Shown here: piece after piece, positions 12,268 to 19,171 of the stretch
Numbering within the stretch: the stretch's first letter is position 1
How the letters are laid out: each line of letters starts with the position of its first letter
Source of the DNA: a virus
Reading direction: 5' to 3' (one strand)
DNA length: 33,912 nucleotides
IMG/VR virus record: IMGVR_UViG_3300047548_000478
Span: 1-33,912 of that record
Made by a program: the position numbers and the translations under genes
Notes under the pieces: model-generated
Databases searched by the model: none
Seen by the model: only the letters and a program-made list of their open reading frames with translations
What the model was told of the DNA's origin: nothing

Positions 12268-13848
12268 ATGCAAATCATTGAAAACCGTGCACTCCAATTC
12301 GTCACACGCAAAGCTGACCAGATCACTGCCCTCATACCAAAATCTAAAATACTCGACAGAAAAGACGACAAGGCAAAGGTCCTAGTGGACTGGAGCCACG
12401 AGGCATGGCAGCTGCTGCGCAACCTGGGCATCAAGAACGTGCCGCACCCGATCACGGGCCGGTACAAGTGGCCGGGCATCTACTCGCCGTTCAAGCACCA
12501 GATCGAGACCGCTGAGTTTCTTGTAGCTAACCCTAGGTGTTACTGTTTCAACGAGGCCGGAACCGGAAAGACTAACGCAGCCGCATGGGCATCTGACTTC
12601 TTGCTTAGCAAAGGGTTGGTTAAGCGGGTGCTGATAGTGTGCCCGGTATCGATCATGGACACCGCGTGGCGCGCGGACCTCTTCAGAACGCTGATGCACC
12701 GCAGTGTGGGTATAGCGTCGGGCACGCGTCCGCAGCGAGAGGCCGTCATTCGCAGCAACTACGAGTTCGTCATCATCAACTTCGATGGTGTGAAAGTGGT
12801 GCTAGACGCTCTGCTGGAGGGTGGCTTCGATCTGGTAATCATTGACGAGGCGACAGCAGTCAAGAACGCGCAGACCGAGCGGTGGAAGGCGCTTAGTGCA
12901 GTGTGTAAGCCCGGGGTACGTGTTTGGGCTATGACCGGCACGCCGGCCGCGCAGTCTCCGCTCGACGCCTACGGGCTGGCAAAGCTCGTTCGGCCCGAGT
13001 CCGTGCCGAGGTCGTTTACGTTCTGGCGCACTTTGGTGATGAACAAGATCACGCAGTTCAAATGGGTGCCGCGGCCAGAAGCCAAGCAGATCGTGCATGA
13101 GGCGCTGCAGCCGGCCTTGCGATTCACCAAGGAAGAGTGCCTGGACTTGCCGGACCTGCTGTTCACCTCGCGCGAGGTACAGCTGACGCCTCAGCAAACC
13201 AAATACTACGACACGATCAAGCAAAATATGGTGGCCCTAGCTGCGGGCGAAGAGATCACTGCGGCTAACGCAGCGGCGCTAATCAATAAGCTCCTTCAAA
13301 TTTCTCTAGGCGCGGCGTACACGGACACTAAAGATATTATTGAGTTTGACATAAGCAACCGCGTAGACGAGCTCATGGACATCATCGCTAGCACTAAAAA
13401 CAAAGTGCTAGTATTTGTACCATACCGGCACGTCACGACAAAACTGGAGGCCGAGCTCAACGCCCGCATCGTCAAGCTGATCGGCGACCAGCCGGAGTCG
13501 TATCAAGTAGCTCATATCCATGGGGGTACGCCTGCGGGCCAGCGCGCGGAGATCATCAAGAACTTCCAGACCGAGGACACCGTGAAAGTTCTATTGCTGG
13601 CCCCGGCAGCCGCCGGGCACGGCATCACTCTCACCCGGGCGGATCAGATCGTCTGGTGGGGGCCTACGACGTCGGCCGAGCTGTATCTGCAGTGCAACGC
13701 CCGAGCGCACCGCGCGGGGCAGCGCAATTGCGTAACCGTCACGCACCTGCAGGGCAGCCCCGTGGAGAAGCGCATGTACGCCGCCTTGCAAAACAAGGTC
13801 AGCGACCATGTCGACTTGGTCGAGCTCTACAAACAGGAGATCGCTTGA
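12268..13848 (+). CDS. SNF2-family DEAD-like helicase
   Basis: This gene encodes a 526-aa superfamily 2 helicase of SNF2 type. Motif Q-like SPFKHQIETAEFL lies near residue 73. Motif I is NEAGTGKT with Lys101, motif II is IIDEAT (D193, E194), motif III is MTGTPA near 222, and motifs V and VI are AGHGITLTRADQIVWWGP and QCNARAHRAGQ in the C-terminal RecA domain. SNF2 proteins translocate on double-stranded DNA. In phages they are thought to help replication, recombination or displacement of bound proteins. There is no clear ribosome-binding site before the ATG, which lies only 13 nt after the terminator T-tract. The stop overlaps the -35 of the next promoter. Confidence 0.93.
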   Translation: MQIIENRALQFVTRKADQITALIPKSKILDRKDDKAKVLVDWSHEAWQLLRNLGIKNVPHPITGRYKWPGIYSPFKHQIETAEFLVANPRCYCFNEAGTGKTNAAAWASDFLLSKGLVKRVLIVCPVSIMDTAWRADLFRTLMHRSVGIASGTRPQREAVIRSNYEFVIINFDGVKVVLDALLEGGFDLVIIDEATAVKNAQTERWKALSAVCKPGVRVWAMTGTPAAQSPLDAYGLAKLVRPESVPRSFTFWRTLVMNKITQFKWVPRPEAKQIVHEALQPALRFTKEECLDLPDLLFTSREVQLTPQQTKYYDTIKQNMVALAAGEEITAANAAALINKLLQISLGAAYTDTKDIIEFDISNRVDELMDIIASTKNKVLVFVPYRHVTTKLEAELNARIVKLIGDQPESYQVAHIHGGTPAGQRAEIIKNFQTEDTVKVLLLAPAAAGHGITLTRADQIVWWGPTTSAELYLQCNARAHRAGQRNCVTVTHLQGSPVEKRMYAALQNKVSDHVDLVELYKQEIA

Positions 13849-13874
13849 CCGTTTGAAACTTCACAATGTATAAT
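13845..13874 (+). promoter_or_regulatory. Sigma70-type promoter
   Basis: TTGACC at 13845-13850 and a perfect TATAAT at 13869-13874 are separated by 18 bp. The site lies in the short gap after the helicase gene, 27 nt before the ATG at 13902, whose AAAGGA ribosome-binding site follows. It is the best consensus promoter found in the window. It probably drives the downstream SSB-like and primase-helicase genes with host RNA polymerase. Confidence 0.75.
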
Positions 13875-13901
13875 TAGACCCACTAACCCAAAGGAACAAA
13901 A

Positions 13902-14300
13902 ATGGACGCTGACAAGCTCGTCAAGGCCTACATCAAGATTCGCACCGCGAAGGAAGAACTGGTCAAGAAGCACGAAGAAGAGCTGGCCAAGCTGCAGGAG
14001 CAGATGGCCGTTATCGAAGCCGAGCTGCTGGAGCTCTGCAAAGAGACCGGCCAAGACGGGGGCAAGACCCAGTTCGGCACCTTCACCCGCACCGTCAAGA
14101 CGCGCTACTGGACAAATGACTGGGGCAGCATGTACCAGTTCATCTCCGAAAACAACGCGCTCGACCTGCTGGAACAGCGTTTGCATCAAACCAACCTCAA
14201 GCAGTTTTTGAAGGACAATCCTGATAAGATGCCCGCTGGTTTGAATGCTGACTCCAAGTATTCAATCCTCGTAAGGAGAGCAAAACCCCAAGTGCCTTGA
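13902..14300 (+). CDS. Conserved phage protein with coiled-coil N-terminus
   Basis: This gene encodes a 132-aa protein. Residues 1-50 form a charged coiled coil (MDADKLVKAYIKIRTAKEEL then helices rich in Glu and Lys). The second half has the pattern FTRTVKTRYWTNDWGSMYQF, LLEQRLHQTNLKQFL, NPDKMPAGLNADSKYSILVR. I recognise this arrangement in uncharacterised proteins from many phage replication modules. Its shape is loosely like Gam-type DNA-end-binding proteins, but I cannot assign that function. It is the first gene after the 13845-13874 promoter, with AAAGGA upstream. Confidence 0.75.
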   Translation: MDADKLVKAYIKIRTAKEELVKKHEEELAKLQEQMAVIEAELLELCKETGQDGGKTQFGTFTRTVKTRYWTNDWGSMYQFISENNALDLLEQRLHQTNLKQFLKDNPDKMPAGLNADSKYSILVRRAKPQVP

Positions 14301-14344
14301 ATCTCAACCCAACCCACAACCCAAACCAACTGCAGCTTACAAAC

Positions 14345-14590
14345 ATGTTCACCATCGAAACCAACATCCCCGTCCCCGCTCGTGCCTCTGGCGGCAAAAT
14401 CCTGTACCCCTTCGCTTCGATGCAAGTGGGCGACAGCTTCCTGGCCACCTCCGAGCTGCCCATCACCCCCGAGCACCGCCGTCGTATCTCTGCAGCCACC
14501 GCTGCCTATGCGCGTCGCAACCCGAGCCTGGGCGTGAAGTTCTCTGTTCGTTCCACCGAGCAGGGCCTGCGCGTCTGGCGCGTGGCTTAA
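14345..14590 (+). CDS. Small phage protein of the 'VRVWRV' type
   Basis: This gene encodes an 81-aa protein starting MFTIETNIPVPARASGG. A TTG at 14297 could extend it by 16 residues, but the added residues are Asn- and Pro-rich and non-typical, so the ATG is preferred. The pattern YPFASMQVGDSF, then a helix, then FSVRSTEQGLRVWRVA is shared with the 18938-19171 protein. Many phages encode such a small alpha/beta protein in the replication block, of unknown function. No strong ribosome-binding site is visible. Confidence 0.7.
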   Translation: MFTIETNIPVPARASGGKILYPFASMQVGDSFLATSELPITPEHRRRISAATAAYARRNPSLGVKFSVRSTEQGLRVWRVA

Positions 14591-14600
14591 GGGGTATAAC

Positions 14601-14840
14601 ATGAGCGAAGCCCAACGCCCCCTTACGTTCGGTGAAAAAGCCGTAGGTCTCACGTTCAACCCCAGCAACGATCCTACTGTGCAAGCCATCAAACAAAAGT
14701 TTGCCGATGTGATCGACGAAATTCACGAGCTCCGCACCAATCAACCCAACGCTGAAATCGCGCGCATGGCGAGCATCGCTATCACTGAAGCGCAAACCGC
14801 GCAGATGTGGGCGGTAAAAGCCGCCACGTGGTCCAACTAA
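14601..14840 (+). CDS. Helical-hairpin protein, candidate Acb2/Tad1-like
   Basis: This gene encodes a 79-aa protein with AAGGGG upstream. It reads TFGEKAVGLTFNPSNDPTVQ, then two helices: IKQKFADVIDEIHELR and IARMASIAITEAQTAQMWAV, ending KAATWSN. This 'AITxxxxAxMWAVKAxT' helix pair is widespread in phages. To my recollection it is grouped with the Acb2/Tad1 hairpin fold, whose studied members bind cyclic (oligo)nucleotide signals and block CBASS or Thoeris defence. The link is remembered pattern, not a computed match; a plain structural or replication role is possible. Confidence 0.55.
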   Translation: MSEAQRPLTFGEKAVGLTFNPSNDPTVQAIKQKFADVIDEIHELRTNQPNAEIARMASIAITEAQTAQMWAVKAATWSN

Positions 14841-14861
14841 CCTATCCAATCCTGTCAAATC

Positions 14862-15761
14862 ATGAGCAACATCACTCTTTTCAAGCAAGGCGGCTCCGTC
14901 GTTCCCGATTACCTGCGTGAGGTCGACGAGACCACGAAGCTGCTGGCTGGCAACAGCGGCGGCAAGCAGATTTCCATCAAGGGCGGCGTGTGGCGAATGA
15001 TCGTCGGCGGTGAAGAGGTGGCCAAGAACGAGGACCGTGCGATGAATTTCGTCGTCCTTGCCGCGGCCCCCAAGGTGCACCGCACGTTCTTCATGGAGAA
15101 GTACGAGGACGGCAAGACCATTGACCCAGCCTGCTGGTCCGCTGATGGCGTGGCGCCCAACGAAGAAGTGCCGGCGACTACCCGTCAGAGCAGTGCTTGC
15201 GCCACCTGCAAGCAGAACATCGCGGGGTCTGGTGAAGGCAACAGCCGCGCGTGCCGGTATAGCCGCCGCCTTGCAGTGGCGCTGGAGAACGACATCTCGG
15301 GCAACGTCTACCGCCTGCAGCTGCCGGCCAAGTCGATCTTCGGCAAACCCGAAGGCGAGAAGATGCCCCTGGATGCTTACGCCAAGTTCTTGGCTGGCCA
15401 CGGCGTGCCGATCACCGGCGTGGTCACCGAGGCTCGCTTCGACACCAGCGAAGCTGTGCCAGTCCTGAAGTTCCGCGCCGTGCGCTCTCTCAGCCGCGAG
15501 GAGTGGGAAGAGGCTAAGGCCGCAGCCAAGACCGACGACGCCCAGCGCGCCATCGAGTTCAAGATGGTCGTGAAGCCCAAGGACGGCAATGGCATGGCAG
15601 CCCATGCTCCGGCAGCAGCACCTCGCGCAGCAGCCCCCGCAGCTTCTGACGACATTCCTGAGCCGACCAAGCGTTCCACCCGTAAGGAGACGGCAGCTAC
15701 GCCGGCGCCTGCCGAGGATCGCGCAAAGGCGGTGCTGGACGAGTGGGCTACGGATGACTAA
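14862..15761 (+). CDS. Candidate single-stranded DNA-binding protein
   Basis: This gene encodes a 299-aa protein recognisable as a common phage replication-module protein. It has GGKQISIKGGVWRMIVGGEE, then NEDRAMNFVVLAAAPKVHRT, a likely zinc site CATC...C in CATCKQNIAGSGEGNSRACR, and LPAKSIFGKPEGEKMPLDAY. The C-terminus is a long Ala/Pro-rich linker (about 245-285) ending in an acidic tip (DEWATDD). That body-linker-acidic-tail layout is like single-stranded DNA-binding proteins such as T7 gp2.5. The function is inferred from this layout and from the position before the primase-helicase gene. Confidence 0.65.
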   Translation: MSNITLFKQGGSVVPDYLREVDETTKLLAGNSGGKQISIKGGVWRMIVGGEEVAKNEDRAMNFVVLAAAPKVHRTFFMEKYEDGKTIDPACWSADGVAPNEEVPATTRQSSACATCKQNIAGSGEGNSRACRYSRRLAVALENDISGNVYRLQLPAKSIFGKPEGEKMPLDAYAKFLAGHGVPITGVVTEARFDTSEAVPVLKFRAVRSLSREEWEEAKAAAKTDDAQRAIEFKMVVKPKDGNGMAAHAPAAAPRAAAPAASDDIPEPTKRSTRKETAATPAPAEDRAKAVLDEWATDD

Positions 15762-16008
15762 GGTCAGTCAACGGGGCTACGACACAAACGTAGCAAAGAA
15801 GGTGCTGGGGGTCTCCCCCAGCTCCGCAGTGATCCGACTCGGACACTTCTGCGTGGTCAACAACATTTCTGCTGCCCACGTGGCCTCGCGGCTGGGAGTT
15901 TCCAGAACTACGGTGTATTCGTGGTTCACCGGTACCCACACCGCGAGGCCGAAAGCAGAAGCGTTGGCTGCAAAGCTGCTTGCCGAGTTACAAGCTCAAC
16001 TGCAATAA
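15754..16008 (+). CDS. Small HTH DNA-binding protein
   Basis: This gene encodes an 84-aa protein. The ATG at 15754 overlaps the SSB-like gene's end by 8 nt. Residues about 37-60 (NISAAHVASRLGVSRTTVYS) are a typical helix-turn-helix, followed by WFTGTHTARPKAEALAAKLL, as in small Cro/XRE-like phage regulators. It probably represses or times phage transcription. The structured intergenic element 16018-16085 lies immediately downstream. Confidence 0.75.
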   Translation: MTKVSQRGYDTNVAKKVLGVSPSSAVIRLGHFCVVNNISAAHVASRLGVSRTTVYSWFTGTHTARPKAEALAAKLLAELQAQLQ

Positions 16009-16017
16009 TCCTTCGCT

Positions 16018-16085
16018 CTGGGGGATAGGCCCGGCTGATCCCCGGGTGACAAGGCGGGACACGGGACCGCTTCCCCCAGATTTTT
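16018..16085 (+). ncRNA. Structured RNA element / possible attenuator
   Basis: The gap 16009-16113 holds a three-way-junction-like fold. Outer stem CTGGGGGA (16018-16025) pairs perfectly with TCCCCCAG (16072-16079). Inner hairpin CCCGG (16030-16034) pairs with CCGGG (16042-16046). Inner hairpin GCGG (16054-16057) pairs with CCGC (16067-16070). ATTTTT follows (16080-16085), as in an intrinsic terminator. It could end upstream transcripts, attenuate the primase-helicase gene, or be a small phage RNA. It lacks a tRNA T-loop and a hammerhead core. Confidence 0.55.
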
Positions 16086-16113
16086 ACCCGCTCCTCGACC
16101 CCCGTGAGGTACC

Positions 16114-18960
16114 GTGATCGACTTCTTTCAGTCCGTACTGCCTTCGTCCGGCTCCTACTGCATAGTAGGAATCAATCAGGGACGACTCAGGCACAGCTTC
16201 TACAACTCGCTGGAAGCCGCAGAAGACCGGGCAACCGCGCTTGACGCCGCCGGCGTAGACGCCTACTTTGCCCTCGCTACCTTTGACCAAGAAAGCCGTA
16301 AGGCGGAGCATTCTGTAGCCCTGCGTTGCTTCTTCGCCGACATTGACTGCGGCCCCAACAAACCATACCCGGATCAAGCAGCTGCCGCTGTCGCGCTGCG
16401 TGCGTTCCTTACGGCGTCTGGGCTGCCCGAGCCGACCGTTGTGAACTCTGGTGGTGGCTTGCATGTGTACTGGCCGCTCACCGAAGACCTGCCCACCGCC
16501 ACGTGGAAGCCAGCCGCCGAGGCGTTCAAGCGCCTGTGCGTGCAACACAAGCTGGCTATCGACCTCTCCTGCAGCGCCGACGCTGCCCGCATCCTGCGCG
16601 TTCCTGGCACCAACAACTACAAGCAAGCCACGCCGCGCCCCGTTCAGATCATCTCAGCTGGCAAGCCGACCGCATTCTCGGAGCTCCGCAAGCTCCTGCC
16701 GGCCGTGGCCGACCTTGCCATCGCCAGCTCGTTCGGAGTCGACGAGACCACTAAGGCCATCGCCACAGGCGAACTGCCGCCCAGCAGCTTCGCCAAGATT
16801 GTGCGCCGCAGCATAAAAGGCAGCGGGTGCGCGCAGATCGCGCAGGCTGTGACCGAGGCAGCCACCCTTGAGGAGCCGCTATGGCGCGCGGCGCTGTCTA
16901 TTGCCTGGAACTGCGAGGACGGCAGTCGTGCGGTGCACAAGCTGTCGCAACCCCACCCGGAGTACAACCCTGAAGACACAGTGGCCAAGGCCGAGCGCCT
17001 GACTGGAAAGCCGTACACCTGCGAGTGGTACCGCCTGAACAACCCCTCCAAGTGCGAAGGCTGCACCCACAAGGTGACCAGCCCGATCGTGCTGGGCACG
17101 TTCATCCCCGAGGCCAAGACCGACGATGACGGCGCTGTGCCTGTGCAGGCACCGGTCGAAGCGCTCCATGACGGCCAAGTGCAGTTCGTGGACGTCAAGA
17201 TTCCTCCCCTGCCAAAAGGCTTCTTCCGCGGCGAGAACGGTGGCATCTACATCCGCAAGCTCGGCGACGACGGCGAAGAGGAGCACATCGAGGTGTATGC
17301 CCACGACCTCTACGTGACTGAGCGTTATTACGACTCGGACGAGAGCGGCGACGGCGACGGTGAGCTGGTGTCTATCAACCTGCACTTGCCGCAAGATGGC
17401 TTGCGCCGGTTCTCTGCCCCGCTCACAAGCCTGTTCTCCACGGACAAGCTGCGGGACACCCTTGTCAAGCACGGCGTCGTTATTTACGGTAAGCAAGTAG
17501 GATTAGTCATGGCATATCTAGCGGCATCAGTTAGCAAACTGCAATCTAGTGTGCGGTCTAGCCGCACTCGCAATCAAATGGGGTGGACCACCGAAAACAC
17601 GTTTGTGGTCGGTGAGTTGGAATACACGCCGTCCGGCGTCACGCTCGCGCCACCCGCAAGCGGCATCCGGCAACTCGCCCCCAAGTTCCACCAAAAGGGC
17701 ACGCTGGAAGAGTGGAAGACCGTGATCGACTTCTACAACCGCCCGGGCATGGAGCTGCACGCCTTTGCCTTCTTCGTCGGCGCCGGCTCTCCGCTTCTGC
17801 AGCTGCTGAACAACCAGCAGGTTCGCGGCGCCGTGGTCAACTTGGTCTCCAACGGGTCGGGCACTGGCAAGACCACAGCCCAGATGGCCATCAACTCGCT
17901 TTACGGGCACCCCAGCGAGCTCTTGATGACGCAGAACGATACGTTCAACGCGAAGCTGCACAACCTCGGCATGCTCAACAGCCTGTGCATGACGGTGGAC
18001 GAAATCACCAGTGAGACACCTGAGCGGCTGTCGGCGCTCGTCTACGGCGCAACTAGCGGCCGCGCAGCGCACCGCATGGAAGCCCAGTCGAACAAGCTGC
18101 GCAACAACAAGACCACGTGGTGCACCATCATGGTCACGTCGAGCAACGCCGTGCTGTCAGAGGCGATTCTGGTGCACAAAGCCGCGGCCGACGGTGAGCT
18201 CAAGCGGATCATTGACCTGCACATGCCGACCCCGTCGGACGTTACGAAGCAAGAGTCGGACCTCGTGTTCCGCAAGCTGGGCTACAACTACGGGGTCGCC
18301 GGCCCGATCTTCATTCAGCACGTCGTTGCCAACCGCGACGAGGTGTGCCGGCAGCTGGAGTCCCTGCAGGTCAAGCTGGATCAGGCGATGGGCCTGGAGC
18401 GCAGTGACCGGTTCTACTCGGCGACGTTCACCGTGGCGATGATGGCGGCGCGCATCATGGAGCGCCTGGGCCTGCACTCGATCGACATCAAGCGGGTGTT
18501 CACCGCCGCTATGGCCGCAGTGGCTGCCAACAAAGAGAGCTCATCCAAGGCCGTCGGGCAACCGCAGGCGCTGGCGCTGGAGACCCTGTCTCAGTTCATC
18601 ACGCAGAACGTCGGCAACACCCTGGTCATCAACAGCGAGGCCAGCAATACCGCTACGGTGGACATGCCGCGCGGCCCGCTGCGCATCCGGTACGAGCCCG
18701 ACACGCAAGAGATGGTCATCGTGGCCTCCGACCTGCGTAGCTTCTTCGTGGACCGCCGCGTGGACTTCCGCAGCAGCATCCAGCAGTTCATCAACATGGG
18801 CGCGCTCAAAGTCAGCAAGGAAGGCTCCCCAACCATGACGCGTAGGCCAGCCGCCGGCGCCCACGGTTCGCTGAAGGGCGCTCCGACCCGGTGCTACGTG
18901 TTCAATGCAGAAGTTCTCGGCGTGCAGAAGCTGCTCGATGACGAATCCGAAGCTGAATGA
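16114..18960 (+). CDS. Primase-helicase (AEP-type primase plus DUF927-like helicase)
   Basis: This gene encodes a 948-aa protein with a GTG start behind GAGGT. The N-terminal third is an archaeo-eukaryotic-type primase: FFADIDCG with D76 and D78, SGGGLHVYWPL with H117, and DLSCSADAARILRVPGTNNY around 150-169. A Cys-containing segment (CEWYRLNNPSKCEGCTH) follows near 303-319. The C-terminal half is a DUF927-like helicase: MGWTTENTFVVGELEYTPSG, Walker A SNGSGTGKTT with K586, Walker B CMTVDEIT with D629 and E630, and ATSGRAAHRMEAQ downstream. It should prime and unwind DNA for the family A polymerase. The end overlaps the next gene by 23 nt. Confidence 0.9.
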   Translation: MIDFFQSVLPSSGSYCIVGINQGRLRHSFYNSLEAAEDRATALDAAGVDAYFALATFDQESRKAEHSVALRCFFADIDCGPNKPYPDQAAAAVALRAFLTASGLPEPTVVNSGGGLHVYWPLTEDLPTATWKPAAEAFKRLCVQHKLAIDLSCSADAARILRVPGTNNYKQATPRPVQIISAGKPTAFSELRKLLPAVADLAIASSFGVDETTKAIATGELPPSSFAKIVRRSIKGSGCAQIAQAVTEAATLEEPLWRAALSIAWNCEDGSRAVHKLSQPHPEYNPEDTVAKAERLTGKPYTCEWYRLNNPSKCEGCTHKVTSPIVLGTFIPEAKTDDDGAVPVQAPVEALHDGQVQFVDVKIPPLPKGFFRGENGGIYIRKLGDDGEEEHIEVYAHDLYVTERYYDSDESGDGDGELVSINLHLPQDGLRRFSAPLTSLFSTDKLRDTLVKHGVVIYGKQVGLVMAYLAASVSKLQSSVRSSRTRNQMGWTTENTFVVGELEYTPSGVTLAPPASGIRQLAPKFHQKGTLEEWKTVIDFYNRPGMELHAFAFFVGAGSPLLQLLNNQQVRGAVVNLVSNGSGTGKTTAQMAINSLYGHPSELLMTQNDTFNAKLHNLGMLNSLCMTVDEITSETPERLSALVYGATSGRAAHRMEAQSNKLRNNKTTWCTIMVTSSNAVLSEAILVHKAAADGELKRIIDLHMPTPSDVTKQESDLVFRKLGYNYGVAGPIFIQHVVANRDEVCRQLESLQVKLDQAMGLERSDRFYSATFTVAMMAARIMERLGLHSIDIKRVFTAAMAAVAANKESSSKAVGQPQALALETLSQFITQNVGNTLVINSEASNTATVDMPRGPLRIRYEPDTQEMVIVASDLRSFFVDRRVDFRSSIQQFINMGALKVSKEGSPTMTRRPAAGAHGSLKGAPTRCYVFNAEVLGVQKLLDDESEAE

Positions 18961-19171
18961 CCTGCAGGTGCTCAACATCTTCGGGGCGGATTACTTCATA
19001 GACTGGCCCCGACTGCAGCGGGGCATGTCGTTCTTCCTCCCTACAACAGCTACGGCTAGGCAAGTGCAAACCGCGCTGCGGCCGGTGGCTACTGCGTTCA
19101 ACTACGAGTTTGCGACCCGACCCCGGTGCGAGTATGGGCGCTACGGGGTCAGGGTCTGGCGCGTTCGTTAG
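18938..19171 (+). CDS. Small phage protein of the 'VRVWRV' type, second copy
   Basis: This gene encodes a 77-aa protein starting MTNPKLNDLQVLNIFGADYF. It overlaps the primase-helicase end by 23 nt. Its layout GMSFFLPTT, a helix with QTALRPVATAF, then GRYGVRVWRVR resembles the 14345-14590 protein, so they are likely diverged paralogs. It is the last plus-strand gene. Its stop overlaps the stop of the convergent 2019-aa gene by 4 bp. Confidence 0.7.
   Translation: MTNPKLNDLQVLNIFGADYFIDWPRLQRGMSFFLPTTATARQVQTALRPVATAFNYEFATRPRCEYGRYGVRVWRVR

Noticed and set aside
14463-15605. 380-codon minus-strand open frame
   Set aside because: It is antisense to the SSB-like and hairpin genes, which have clear family patterns and ribosome-binding sites; typical GC-rich shadow frame.
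16018-16085. tRNA or hammerhead ribozyme
   Set aside because: No T-loop (GTTCRA), anticodon arm or CCA end, and no CUGAUGA/GAAA core.
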